Part shown: positions 12,182 through 24,210 of the stretch, one piece after another
Layout of the letters: every line of letters begins with the position of its first letter
Numbering within the stretch: position 1 is the first letter of the stretch
DNA from: Austropuccinia psidii
Lineage: Eukaryota > Basidiomycota > Pucciniomycetes > Pucciniales > Sphaerophragmiaceae
DNA: 64,000 nt
Direction: 5' to 3'
NCBI GenBank assembly: GCA_023105745.1
Contig: JALGQZ010000006.1
Location: forward strand, 34,861,686-34,925,685
Made by a program: the position numbers and the translations under genes
Notes under the pieces: generated by a model
What the model saw: the letters and a program-made list of their open reading frames with translations, nothing else
Databases searched by the model: none
Told to the model about the DNA's origin: nothing

Positions 12182-13616
12182 TGTCAGCCTGTGAATCAAA
12201 CCAGAGCACAAGCATGATAGCCAAATACCATAAACTAATGGTAAAGGCAAGATACCACCAAAAAATGGAACTGGACCAAAAAAGCTCAAAAAGTATCAAA
12301 GGAAAGAGGAAACTCATCTATTTCCCAAATACACAAGTCCCACCATCATAGGACAAGTAATTACAAAGTTAATCTTGCTCAAAGTTGTTGCTGAGCATAA
12401 ACATTATTTTTCACCTCACATCTGAAATCCAGAGTAAAAGTCTTAAGCCCATCAAATATGTATTAAAAATGAAGCTCTAAGTCAGGCCTATTTGATTTTT
12501 CTAGCCAAACAGAGCTAGCACCAGAATTACAGAAGTTATGACCAAAATAAGGTCAAACAAGGGTGAATAAAATATTCACCTCCCATCTAACTTCAACAGT
12601 TTTAGTGTGAGATACCTAAAGTGGGGTCTTTTTGGAAAAGGACCAATCAGAGCTATCTGACAGTACCATCCATTTCCCCATATCTCATCTAGAACAAAAG
12701 TTATGGGAAAATAAGCGGATATAGATTTTAAGCAAATCATACATATGTACAAAAGATCTTGTACATGGCATAACTTTGCCATATTTAATTATAAACACAT
12801 CAAATGAGGTTTCATTGTTTAGAACACATCCAGGGCTACAAAATGAACTAGCTATGAGCTTGATATCTCAAGAACTGACAAGGTTATAGCAGTTGTAAGG
12901 TCAAAATCCCACAATTCTGACAATGCAGCCTCACTGTGGGATATTCTCCCATAATTATGATTTTGAGGTGTCAAAAAGACAAATAAGCCTTTTTATACTT
13001 CAATACCTCATAGGTTTGTCATTACTGGGGTCCTGTACAGGTCCTTTACAGCACTCTATGTGTCATACATGTCAGAAGAGGGCTATGTGGTCCCCTGATG
13101 AAACCTTTCACCATGTATTGGTGAACTCTGCCCAGATGTGGTTTCAAAACCACATATGAGCCCAATATAGGTTATTCAGGCCTTGTTAAAGGCACAAGCC
13201 AGTTGTTGGAAGTGAAAAATTTTCACTGCATCTATGTGGAAAGATCTAGAAGTCTTTTTCACCCAATTTTAGTATAAAAAGGGACCTTTTCTCCACCAGA
13301 GAAGCTTTTCTCATCATGCTCTGGAATTCCCACGCAGTAGTACTGTCAAAAACAGTTATACTCTTGGAACATAATCAGGTATAGTTATAATTTTAATTAT
13401 TGTAGTCTTTATTATTGTCACCCAGAAGGTAAAGCTGCACCCAGGGCTTTCAACAGTCCTCACCACCACTATGACTCAATAGGAAAGCCCTTAATATTCC
13501 TTTAATAACCTTTATTATCATTCATAAGCTTTTTATTACTATTTTTAAGGTGTCATGTTCATAGTTAAAGCTTGTAAATAGCTATTAATAAGCTTCATCA
13601 TAGACTCAACCTGACA
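12182..13616 (+). repeat. LTR-B, 5' LTR of B1
   Basis: 1435 bp, TGTCAGCCTGTGAATC to AGACTCAACCTGACA. The 3' copy (22336-23635) is 1300 bp and lacks two blocks present here, one near 12480-12540 (TCTAGCCAAACAGAGCTAGC) and one near 12965-13025. A likely promoter lies near 13270-13300 (TATAAAAAGGGACC), which would start transcription in the LTR as usual for these elements. Confidence 0.9.
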
Positions 13617-14332
13617 TTTTGGGCGCCTGCCCATTTTTTTTTGGATTTTTTGAACCTTTTTATGGATAAAAGTTAGTTTTTTCTTGATATTATTTTATTT
13701 CTAACCTTTTGTTTCTCTTTTTAGGCATAATTTCACTGAAAAAAAATTATAATACATATCTTATTTTTATTTTTTGAGTGGTATGTGTGATATACCACTG
13801 GGTTTTTTATCTTTTAATATTCTTTTTGCATGTTTGATTATAATTTGATCACCACAAAAACTTCATTTTTGGTGTCTTTCACATATACAAACACTTTAAG
13901 CCATCAATAATGTCCACTTTTCAATTAAAAAGGACACCTCTTACTGTAAAACCAACAGTATTAGAGGCATGGTTGGGTGTATTGATAATTTCAATTACCT
14001 TTTACAGAAGAACCTTTGGATTATAATTGCTACTTACAAGTTGATCTGTGAGATACTGGTATAAAAACAGTGTACCAGATATCCATAGGCTTTATTTCTG
14101 ATGTTTACTTGTTAATTTCAATTGCACTGTCATAATGCAAGGGCATAATATAGAAGTATATTTCCCAGAGGCCATTCTGAGATTTGCAAACAGCCTTTTA
14201 AAAAGTCTCAACTGACATCAATCCCTCTTTCCCCTGTTTGATTAAGTGAAAGAAAACTACATCCCACTTGAGACCCAGTCACAGGCCAACACACCAGTCA
14301 CAACCTCAGAACCAGAGGGCAGCAAGGGCAAA
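13617..14332 (+). other. B1 leader with candidate primer-binding site and start of gag
   Basis: Immediately after the LTR comes TTTTGGGCGCCTGCCC (13617-13632). The same pattern, TTTGGGGGCCTGGCC, follows the family-A LTR at 62196, so this is the likely minus-strand primer-binding site shared by both families. The tRNA is not identified. A stem-loop with arms GTGGTAT/ATACCAC lies at 13778-13798. From about 14255 a Gag-like reading frame runs into the nested LTR insertion and resumes on its far side (see findings). Confidence 0.6.
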
Positions 14333-16312
14333 TTTGAACCTTTGAGATATGACCACATACTCAAAAAGGTCACAAGAAACATTTAAAAAAATTATACATT
14401 AAAAATAATTACCTTAAAGCTACAAAAATGCCATAAATTGGCATAAAACTTGGTTTAACTTGAAGTCCAATGAATAAACATGTGAAATAAATTATACCAT
14501 TGGATTCCCCATGGTAAAATACACATATATCATTTTTATGGCATATCTGTAAAGTCAATATTTATTAAGTTATAAGTAATAATACCTTATAAAAAACACA
14601 AATCCTTAATTATTTCAAAAACAAATGAAACAACATGTGAGTTAAATGGAACCATTGGATTCTCCATAAAAATCTACATTTTAAAAAATTTAGAAGCTAA
14701 ACTCCAAAGTCAATACTTAAGGATTAAGCTGAAAATATGCACTTTTTGGTCAGTGCATATATTCAAGGATTTTAGCTAATATCTTTTGAAATATGCATGA
14801 TACAGTGATTAACCAAAAATAGAGTCATGACTTAATTACCGTAGGAAGGAAGATATGAAGCTTATCTCACAAGTTATAAACAAGGTTGAAACCTGTAAGG
14901 GATTATTGATTAAAATTAATAGAGCTGCTAACCACTTTGTTGTGAAAGTGGTCCAAACTTAAAAAAAAGGAGACAGTTGGATTCTACTAGTTCATTTGTG
15001 AAGAATGATGTATTGTTTACTATAATATTCAAGGTATAACCCCTTGAAATCATGGTTTGAAGTTTAAAATATTAAATTTCGATAGAAAAGATGAGTTACA
15101 AGAAAAATCATCAAAAATAGAGTGTTGATGATGTAATGCAATGCTCTTGGCAGCATAATAAGGTCATTCCAAGCTATTAGAAATCTCTCTTTGAATTGCT
15201 GTAGCGTGTAAAACTTAAAAGGTATTAAAGATCAAAGTTTGAGCTTAATTTGATCATTTATGATCACTCACTGTAACCTTAAATTAAGTTTAACAGTCAT
15301 ATGAGTGATACAATTGGTGAATACTGTTAGTTCATGATGAAAATTAATAAAATCCACGAATCTTGGGGTTCTTCCAATTATTGACGTCATCAAACTTAGA
15401 ATTATAGTGATAACTCTAAATAAAGGCGTAATAATGAGATAAGATGGTTTGATCATGATACAATCATCACCAAACCTTAAAATATTGATCAATTACATTG
15501 GATATGATCAGTGTACGTCTACTAGAATCCTGTTATCTCTAGGAGTGAGGTATTTACTATAAATAGAGCTCTTTTTACTCTGTTTTCCCCTCAGATGCTT
15601 ACAAAACATTGAATCATTAAATAAAAAGGTAATTTCTTTATTCTTTATATATAAAACTTTTATATTATTAAAGACCAAATATCATCTTATAATAATCTTA
15701 ATCTTTGACATGATTATTACAATTATTTCATTGTTTTGTTTAAATTTCTCTCAAAAAGCTCCATTCCACATAAAATGAGGAAAATTTGTAATTTCTCTTG
15801 AAATTTATTGTAACTCCAATTTAAATAAGTTTTATTTACATTTCTAGGCGTAAATTTACCCAAAATTATTACATTAAGCATTAAAAGTAGGTTATTTCTC
15901 TTATTATAATAATCTTTCTCTATTATTACTTTGTAATAATTCTATAATTGATTTAAGTAGTATTTATATTAGTTTATAACTCTAATCTTAGTAATATTAT
16001 TGTTATTAATTGTCTTTTATTAATAAAAAACAATTTTTTACGCCTTTATTATTTGTTGGTAACAATGATAAAGTGCTTTTTAATATATCAATTATCTTAT
16101 ATTAATATATTTATTTCATATATATTCTTTTTTATAATATAAATTATATTATTATATTTATTGAATAATATAATTATTTTATGCCATAATTATAATAATT
16201 CTTTATTATTATAATTATTTTTATCTTATTTATTTCATTTCTAAGGACATTCATAGTACAATAAGTAAAATATCACTAATTTTTACTTATTGTTTCATAG
16301 TTAAACCTTACA
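14333..16312 (+). repeat. Solo LTR-A inserted in B1 gag
   Basis: 1980 bp from TTTGAACC (mutated TGTGAGCC) to CCTTACA, flanked by a perfect 5-bp target duplication GCAAA at 14328-14332 and 16313-16317. No internal region is present, so it is a solo LTR left by LTR-LTR recombination. It aligns along its length with 60171-62195. The open frame at 15268-15492 (minus) is inside the LTR and not a gene. Confidence 0.92.
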
Positions 16313-18524
16313 GCAAAGGGCAGAGGCCCAGTGAAGGCCTTATCACAGCTAGAAGGTGGACACTCTGCATCAATACAAGGTAAATCAACCTCAACCACTT
16401 GAATAGGGGAGATGACAATCATTACCCCAATTGTAACATCTAAAGGAAAATTTCCAAAATCAGTAGACAGCAAATTTTTACAAGGCAAAGTCAAACGTAA
16501 ATACCCAAAGAACATTAAGTTTTTGACTTCTTGCAAAGACTGATATGTCACCTGTACACCTCAGAAACCTTGGCTTCCAAAGGAACCAGCCCAAGGACAG
16601 AGAAGGCTTGTCCACAACCAGAAGAACTGGAGGAGGACACCTTGGACACAGTGGTGGATTGCAGAAAATTGAGGGAAATGATACCCACTCTGCCATTCAC
16701 ATTCAAATTCAAGAGAAACCTCAGACCAGAGGACTGGAAGGATATGGATTAAGTTCTTCAGATCCACCCACTCATCAAACATGTTTTTCAATGGAGCATG
16801 GACACCAAGAGGTTCAACCTAGCATCCCACTGGGCAGAAATTGGGCAAGTTGCCAGAAGACATGTCTCAAAGAGATAGACTTCAAAGAAATTATGGTAAT
16901 CACCAAAGGTTGGAATCCCATCAGGCAGTTCAGACTCCTGGAGGTGAGGGCAAACAAGATAAGGGAGAATCAAGCCACTATCCAAGCTATATAGGAACGG
17001 CTGACCCAGACAGGGCATACTCAGATTCCTTCAGGCTCACAAGGAGTAGGCCAAACTAGCTCTTCAGTGGCTTCACACCATTCAGGAACCAGCAGATCAG
17101 TGGCCAAGAGTCACCATTCTTCACAATCCCAGGTAGCTTCCAGGAGAAGACAAGGATACAAGGGCAAAAACAAGACCTCCTTCAGCCAAAGGCAGAAAGA
17201 GTCAGACCCAATGATCCAGAAGCTTTTAGAATTGGTGAAAGAAGTACAAAAGAATTACAAATAGGGGTACATACTTCCAGAATCAGTAGCCCCATTAATG
17301 GAAATATTTCCCCCACTCAGATTTAACATAATGTTGCTTCACCAGAGGGTAACTTGAACAGTGATGCACTGCGGTTACAAATGTCCCAATTTGCTGAGAA
17401 AATTCAAAAGAAGTTTTCGGAACTCCAAGAAAGCCATGAGAGGATGAAATCATTAACAGTGGCCATGGACAAAATTGTCAAAACTCTTCAAGAGGGAAAT
17501 GCTTAGTTGAGCAAAGCCTTTGAAGAGACCAAAAAAGACTGAATCAATTCTTTGAAGAACAAAACCACAGCAAAAGTGACAGGGATTGTATGGAACAAGA
17601 AATAAACAAACTTTTCAATGTCTGCCATAACATAAAGACCCAACCACAAGGCCATGTTATGGATAATCCATATCACCAAGATGACATAAAAACAAATTCC
17701 ATATTGGTGAATGAGGTAATATCTTCATCTCAATACCAGGATGGAGACAATATGTCTTATTCTGAGAAGGAATCCTTTAAGCAGCTTCAATAGGCCTCAA
17801 TTTGGCCCAAGTTCTCTTTCACAGGAGAATATGATCACATGGAACTCATTGACTATATTGATGGACTCTTCATTGATGTACCAAGCATACCAGACTACTG
17901 GATTACTGCTATACTCAATACAGCATTCAAATGACATGCTAGTATTTGGTACACAGATATGAAACAAATGCATGACAGGAGAAACTGGCCATGGTGGAAG
18001 AGGCAAATCATCCAAAAGTACAGTAATGTTACTTTGATATGGCAAAAGACCATTCAATTTGAAAAGGACAAGTCTTCTGTGGACAAAGATCCATATTAAT
18101 GGTTTCTTAGACAGTCTAAAAGACCCAAAGCCTTTATCCTCAAATGAACATTCAGATGAGGAATCAGAAACTCCTGACACAAATTCCAGGAGAGCTAGAT
18201 CATGCAGTTAATTGCATATGAAACCACAATTGTACTCTGGATGACATTGCAAATGCTTTACAAGATACAAGGAAAAGGAAAAATATAAGGAAATACTCCC
18301 CATATAAAAGAAGTGGTTTCAAAGAGAAACAACCTTTCAGGGTGGAATTCAAAGACAAAGCCAGAGAATGGGTCGCAAAAGTGGCTCAGAAGAAGATTTC
18401 TTGCAAAACTTGTGGTTCAACAGACCATTATCCCAACAACTGTCCAAAGAAAAAGAAGCAAGTCTATGCCATTGAGAAATTCCCAGAGGAGGAATCCCCC
18501 ACAGAGAATTCTGAATAAGACTCT
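16313..18524 (+). pseudogene. B1 Gag (capsid and zinc knuckle), broken
   Basis: A large Gag spread over several frames: 16531-16752, 16545-16994, 16841-17059, 17067-17264, 17590-17793 and on to about 18520. Recognisable pieces are RPEDWKDMD (16725-16750), KAYSDSF/RAYSDSFRLT (17010-17040), the MSYSEKE segment (17750-17775), YDHMELIDYIDGL (17830-17870) and a CCHC zinc knuckle at 18402-18443 reading CKTCGSTDHYPNNC, with all four ligands intact (C-x2-C-x4-H-x4-C). A single in-frame stop separates the knuckle from the protease frame at 18525. Gag would form the particle and package RNA. This copy cannot, because of about ten frameshifts and stops. Confidence 0.88.
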
Positions 18525-19430
18525 ATGGGTGATTCCATCAGAGAACAATCTGATGAAGACCAAGACCCAAGAGAGCAATTTCTAGTGGAGTACCAAGAGG
18601 AAACACCACTAGAAATTCAGGACATACAGTTAGATGAAGGAATGCCACAAGACACTGCAAACAAAATCTTGTGTAAATACACACAAGATTCACAAACATT
18701 CCTAGTTAAACCGACTAAAGGAATGGCATACATACATGGGACAGCCACAAATATGACTGTTTGCATAGAAAATGCTCAACACCCTTTGATCATTGACAGT
18801 GGAGCACACTGCTCAATAGGGGCCAGAATATATCTGTATCATCACTTCCCAAATTGGGAAAACCAACTCTTGACAACCAAGGCAAAGAACATCAAAGGTC
18901 AATCATGGAAGATGACTTCCATTGGGACAATTATCAAAGAGATAATTATACCCCACATGAAAGGTAATATCAGACTCAACCCAGAGTTTGTTGTGCTTGA
19001 AGATGCCAACATCCAAGGGTTTTACTGGGAACAGACTTCCAGAGGCTGTATGGCATTGAAATTTACAATAGTAAAAATGGGCACATTACTATTGGTAAAA
19101 ACAAGGAAAAGAAATTTTCACTTTAAATATACCAAATATCTACTCACAACCCTCTGGAACAATTGCTGAATGAGTTCAGGGAGGTCAAATTCAGTACGAC
19201 CCTCACCTGTAAACAAAAATGTAGTTTACTGAATATTTTGAGGGAAAATAGACAAGCATTTTCCATTGGTGAAGAACCATTAGGAAAAATCAGAGACCAT
19301 TATATGGAATTATATCTGGATGTGCAAAGACCCTATCCACCCAAGCTCAGAACACCTCCATACCCAGCAAGTATGGAGACTAGAAAGGAAATTTAAAAAC
19401 ACATCAATGAACTCCTAGACATGGATGTCA
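18525..19430 (+). pseudogene. B1 pol: aspartic protease
   Basis: The open stretch at 18525-19169 (214 codons) holds the retroviral-type aspartic protease: active site LIIDSGAHCS with the Asp at residue 91 (18795-18797), and a flap-like region downstream. It would cut the Gag-Pol polyprotein. A frameshift near 19160 leads to the 19163-19396 stretch (residues LNEFREVKFST..GEEPLGKIRDH), the lead-in to reverse transcriptase. The protease core looks intact although the polyprotein is broken around it. Confidence 0.88.
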
Positions 19431-20135
19431 TCAGAAAGATTGGACACAATGAAATAGTAAAAATCACCACTCCTGTCCTTATCACCTGGAACGATGCCAA
19501 ATCTAGTTTGTGTGGGGACTTCATAGCTCTGAATAACTACAAGTAACCTGACAGGTATCCCATACCAAGGTACCTCATGCACTAGACAAACTGCAAAAAG
19601 CCCAATACATAACCAAGATGTATTGTATTGAAAGCTTCCACCACAATGGAGTTAAACCAAACTCCATGAAACTACTCAGAATCATATGCCATATGGGCAT
19701 ATATGAGCTCACCAGGATGCCATTTGGAATCAAAAATGTACCAGCCCACTTCCAAAGAATGATGGACAAAATATTTCAAGAAGAAGCATTGGAAGGCTGG
19801 ATGGTAGTATATATTGATGACATCATTATATACTCAGAGACATGGGAAGACCATGTGCATTACATAGACAAAGTAGTAAGTAAGTGCACACCCATTAATC
19901 TGAAAATTTCACTTAAGAAGTGCAATTTTGGCCAACAAGAATTACCAGCACTGGGACACAAAGTCTCAGGTCTCAGTCTGGCCATAGACCAGAACAAAGT
20001 CGAAGCTCAAATTCTAAAACAAGTACCAAAGAACATCAAAGAGATTCAATCTTCCCTTGGGTATGCTAGCTACTACAGGAATCACATCCAAAATTTTGCA
20101 CACATAACTAGTAGTCTATACAAGCTATGTTAAAA
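19400..20135 (+). pseudogene. B1 pol: reverse transcriptase
   Basis: Fragments before 19618 carry DMDVIRKIGHNE and LITWNDAKS..LCGDF, with stops. The open stretch at 19618-20133 carries the palm: MPFGIKNVPAHFQRMMD and the catalytic VVYIDDIIIYS (Asp pair at 19816-19821), then LGHKVSG and LGYASYYRNH. This is a Ty3/gypsy reverse transcriptase of a different lineage from element C. It is non-functional because of upstream stops. Confidence 0.92.
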
Positions 20136-20820
20136 AGATTTAGTTTTTTTAAATTACACAGGAAAGGAGGGATTCATATGGGAGGATCAAACATGAACTC
20201 ACAAATAAACCTTTTCTCATCTTACCTGACTTTGAAATACCATTCAAGTTATACATAGATGCATAATATAGCCAAGGCATAGGGGAAGCCATTCACCAGA
20301 GACAAATTGTAGATGGTTAACCAAGAGAGCAAGTCATATGCTACATCTCCAGGCAGCTGAAATATTCAGTAGCCAGGTATGAGGCCACCCAGACTGAATG
20401 TCCATTCTTAGTCTGGGCTCTAGAGAAACTGCACTATTCTTTGGAGGGTTCAGTCTTTGAAGTCTACACAGACTGAACAGCCTTGAAGTCTTTACTGAAC
20501 CTGAAATCTACCCATAGACACATGCTGAGATGAAAAATATTCATCAAATAGTGTAGAGGTAATATTACCATCATATACAAAGAAGGCAAAAGCCCACCAA
20601 TGCAGATGGCCACTGGACATTGTCAAAATCAATCCAGCTTATGACCCTGAAGCAGAAGCCAAGAGCCCTATCCATTTAATGGAAATAGATAGGAGGAAAA
20701 ACTTCAGATTTTCTGAATGGGAACCATAAAGTGGTACCCCAGTCAGTGAAGACACTGTATCAGAATGCATATAAACTCCCATATTGGGAATAAATTCCTA
20801 AGCTGCATAATGAGCTCTTC
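20136..20820 (+). pseudogene. B1 pol: RNase H and connection
   Basis: A decayed RNase H in broken frames: LPDFEIPFKLYIDA (20215-20260, with the first acidic residue), GIGEAIHQRQIVDG, CYISRQLKYS (20340-20365), TQTECPFLVWALEKLHY (20390-20440) and FEVYTD (20455-20475) followed by a stop. The order and motifs match the equivalent region of the minus-strand copy at 36215-37042. Several TAA and TGA codons interrupt it. Confidence 0.8.
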
Positions 20821-21620
20821 AATGCAGTAATGAAGACATATGCTCAACACAAACAGTGTGGTATATTTTTAAAACTCCTTCAACAGAAATACTGGAGCCC
20901 AGAACTGGAATCCCAGTTAGGGAAACCCTGGTTGAGGGACTATAAGGACAACATGTTTTTCCTTATAGATTGCCTGCTCTACCACAGAGGGAAGCACACA
21001 AATGCACTCACAGTAGTAGACAGGAAACATATATCCCTGATTGTGCAGGAATTCAATGACTGCCCCTATATGGGACACATGAGTGAAGACAGGACCAAGG
21101 AAAGGGTAGCAAGCACATCTTGGTCGCCCAAATGGGAACAAGAGTCGAGTGAATATATCAACACTTGTGAAAGATGCCAGAAGGAAAAAAGAAAACATCA
21201 GAAGAAGTATGGGCTACTTAAACACATAGAATAACCCAAAAATCCATGGTAAACCATCAACATGGACTGGGTTACAGGACTTGTCCCAGGAGGCAAAAAA
21301 ACTTCAATGTTTCCTTATCATAGTTGGTATGTTCAGCAAGAGTGTGAGGTGCCTACCATGTCACAAGGAGGACACAGCAATGGATACTGCTTTTTTATTT
21401 TGGAATAATAAAATATCCACCTGTGGAGTCCCTAAAATTATCTTTAGTGATAGGGACCCAAAATTTACATCAGAATTTGGACCAACCTTTATGGTATGCT
21501 TGGTACTAAACTTGCATTTTCTACATCTTACCATGCACAAACAGATGGCTTAGCTGAAAGGATGATCCAAACCATGGAGGATATCCTTAGGAGGTTGTGT
21601 GTACCAACTGGCTTAAAACA
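20821..21620 (+). pseudogene. B1 pol: integrase
   Basis: The open stretch at 20830-21234 holds the zinc module: His residues in HISLIVQEF and MGHMSEDRT, then CERCQKEK. The core follows with [12 protein letters not shown] (first Asp near 21264), a frameshift near 21300, then [15 protein letters not shown] (second Asp, about 21445-21470) and [13 protein letters not shown] (catalytic Glu, about 21550-21590). All three catalytic residues can be seen, but in different frames. Integrase would insert the cDNA with the 5-bp duplication seen around this element. Confidence 0.9.
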
Positions 21621-22320
21621 CTAGTCAGCATTCTAACACAGGGAAATCACCTTCACTGGTAGAAAAAGGGTGGAACCCTCTATTTCCTGTGGATCTTTTG
21701 CAGAAGAATCTTCTAACCATCCACCCAAAAGCCAAGGACTTCCATGATATGTGGAAGAAGGCTTGTGACACAGCTGCACAATTCATAGCTGAGGCAAAAG
21801 AATACAATGAATAGAGGTGGGACAAATCACACATGGAGCCTGACTTTAAAGAGGGGGACCAAGTGCTAGTGTACACACTCAACTTAAATAATCTTAAGGG
21901 ACCAAAGAAAATGAGAGACTCATTTTTAGGGTGCTTCACTATCATTAAGCTGATAGGGAAAATGCAGTGGAGGTCAAACTCACAGAGGAATTTTCTAGGA
22001 AACCCCCAGTATTCCAAGTGAGTTTGGTTAAGCCATACATCTGGACAGAGGAGGACAAGTTCCCCTACAGCAAGAAAAATCCCACTCCACAAAAAATAGT
22101 GGTAGTGGAAGACTCCCCTGGCCGTGTGAAGAAAATCATAAAAGCCATGAAGATCAGACTTAATGGTAAAGACCAAAGGCAATACTTGGTCAGATTTGAA
22201 AATAAGACAGCAGATAAAGACAAATGGATGGCAGAGGATGCCATACCAGATGGGAGCCTTCATCTAAGGAGATTCAAGACCTCTAGGAGGACTGAAAAGT
22301 CTCATCAATGATGAGCCTTT
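21621..22320 (+). pseudogene. B1 pol: integrase C-terminal GPY/F-like region and chromodomain-like tail
   Basis: 21833-22021 reads EPDFKEGDQVLVYTLNLNN, then KKMRDSFLGCFTIIKLIGK, a GPY/F-like module. 21967-22311 reads VSLVKPY, then a tail with VKKIIKAMKIRLNGKDQR, QYLVRF and DKDKWMAEDAIP. The YLVRF..W pattern resembles a chromodomain more divergent than that of element C. A stop follows at 22309-22311. The short open frame at 21625-22263 on the opposite strand is only its shadow. Confidence 0.85.
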
Positions 22321-22335
22321 TTTAGAGGGAGGGTA
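22320..22335 (+). other. B1 polypurine tract
   Basis: A TTTTAGAGGGAGGGTA run directly precedes the 3' LTR. It is repeated at the same place in copy B0 (1976-1992) and in reverse complement in the minus-strand copies (34801-34816 and 41602-41617). It is the expected plus-strand primer for reverse transcription. Confidence 0.8.
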
Positions 22336-23635
22336 TGTCAGCCTATGACTCAAAACCAGAGCACAAGCATGACAGCCAAATACCATAAAACAATGGGAGA
22401 GCCAAGATACCACCAAAACATGGAGCTGAGACAAACCAGATTAAAAATTATCAAAAGAAAGAGGAAACTCATGTCTTTCCAAATATGCAGGGCCCACCAT
22501 CATAGGACAAGGAATAACAAAGTTGTTGCTAAGCATAAATCTTATTTTTCACCTCCCATCTGAAAGCCAGAGGAAGAGGCTTAACCCCATAAAGTAGGTA
22601 TTCAAAATGAAGCTCTAAGTCAGGAATACAGTCAAACAAGGGTGAATAAAATATTCACCCCTCATCTAACCACAACAGTTTTAGTGTGAGATACCTAAAG
22701 TGGTGTGTTTTTGGAAAGAGTGCAATCAGGGATATCTGATGTTGCCATTCATTTTGCCATATCTCATCTAGAACAAAAGCTATGGGGCAAACAAGCTCCA
22801 TACAGACCTTAAGCAAATTCTACATATGTACAAACAATCTTGTACATGGCTTAACTTTGCCATAATTAATGATAGCCATATCAAATGAGGTACCATTTTG
22901 TAGGACACATCCAGGGCTACACCATTAACCAACCTTGAGCTTGATATCTCAAGAAATGACAAGGTTTTAGCAGTTTTAAAGTCAAAATTCCACAATCAGA
23001 CCAATACAGCCTTACTGTAGGATATTCTCCCAGGATTATGATTCTGGGGACCTTTACAGGTTCTTTACATCATTCTATGCGTCATAGATGTCAGAAGAGG
23101 GCTATGTGGTCCCCACATAAACATTTTCACCCTGTATTGTTGAAAACTGTCCAGATGTGGTTTCAAAACCACCTCTGAGCCCGATACAGGCTATACAGGC
23201 CTTGTGAAAGCAACAAGGCAGTCATTGGAAGTCAAAATTCTTCTCTTCCTCTTTTTGGAAAGGTCTAGAAGCCTTTTCCACCCGATTTTAGGATGAAAAG
23301 GGACCTTTTCTCCACCACAAAAGGTTCCCTCTTCCTTCTCTTGAATTTCTACATAGTACAACTGTCAAAAACAGTTGTAATCTTGAAAAATAATCAGGTA
23401 TAACTATAGTTTTAATTATTGTAGTCTTTATTATTGTAACCCAACAGGTAAAGCTGCACCCAGGGCTTTCAACAGCACTCACCACCACTATTACTCAAGA
23501 GTAAAGCCCTTAATATTCTTTTATTAACCTTTATTATCATTAATAAAGTTTTTATTACTACTTTCACTGTTTCAAAGTCATAGTTAAATCTTGTAAATAG
23601 CTATTAATGAGATTCATCATAGACTCAACCTGACA
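22336..23635 (+). repeat. LTR-B, 3' LTR of B1
   Basis: 1300 bp, TGTCAGCCTATGACTC to AGACTCAACCTGACA, followed by the target duplication GCCTT (23636-23640). It is shorter than the 5' LTR by two internal deletions, and many single-base differences separate the pair, pointing to an old insertion. Confidence 0.9.
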
Positions 23636-23640
23636 GCCTT

Positions 23641-24210
23641 TTTGGGCCATTTAGGCCCCCTAAAGCCTCTACAGCGCACAGTCAGTAAGCCGTGTACCAC
23701 GGTCCATGGGACCCTTAGACACCTTTTGACCTAAATCCAATGAGGCCAAAAGGGCCAAGGGGGGATCCACCAGCCCCCAAGGCCAGGTGGGTCCCAAAAA
23801 ACAAGTGGTCCAACCTGAGCCAATTTTGGCCCCTAATGTCATCAATCCCAAAATGACCAAAAAGGACCCCAGGACCCAAATTAACCAAGAACCACATTTT
23901 GGCCACTTTAAACCCATGGCCTCTGGCAACCACCAGAGGCCACCAGCTCAGGTTCAGCAAGGCTTACCCTGAACTCACGGGAAGACCTCTCCTTCAACAT
24001 TGTACCCCATACCAAGGGATCCAGGTGTGGTGCATATTTGGTTTAATATACCATTATGCACCATTTTTTCTCAGAAATCAAATGGTGATGTTTTCAGGAT
24101 CTAACTAAGTCTTTCCAATTAAAGTTCCCAAAATCCATCACCCATTTCAAAGGAAGACTTTTCAGTCATTCAGTCTTGAAATCCCTGGAAGCTACCAGAA
24201 TACCACATGA
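23641..24210 (+). repeat. LTR-C, 3' LTR of element C, part 2 of 3
   Basis: Continuation of the LTR interrupted at 12181. The block CCTCTGGCAACCACCAGAGG at 23919-23938 and GCACCATTTT at 24058-24067 match the inverted LTR-C fragment (6240-6400). It is cut at 24210 by a family-A LTR and resumes at 29237. Open frames here (for example 23669-23929) are non-coding. Confidence 0.85.

Larger units (their letters stand above)
12182..23635 (+). mobile_element. Element B1: full-length Ty3/gypsy retrotransposon with nested solo LTR
   Basis: An LTR retrotransposon of 11454 bp including a nested solo LTR-A. It is bounded by direct LTRs (12182-13616 and 22336-23635) that both run TGTCAGCC to CCTGACA, and flanked by a perfect 5-bp target duplication GCCTT. 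Order inside: leader, Gag, protease, reverse transcriptase, RNase H, integrase, chromodomain-like C-terminus, purine tract. It inserted into the 3' LTR of element C. The coding region is broken by stops and frameshifts throughout, and the two LTRs differ by about 135 bp of deletions in the 3' copy plus many substitutions, so it is old. Confidence 0.93.

Noticed and set aside
21625..22263. 212-codon minus-strand frame
   Set aside because: It is the exact shadow of the B1 integrase C-terminus on the plus strand, where recognisable domains are found.
23669..23960. Open frames with many Gly/Trp residues
   Set aside because: Part of LTR-C; the frames come from GGCC-rich words, with no homologous domain.
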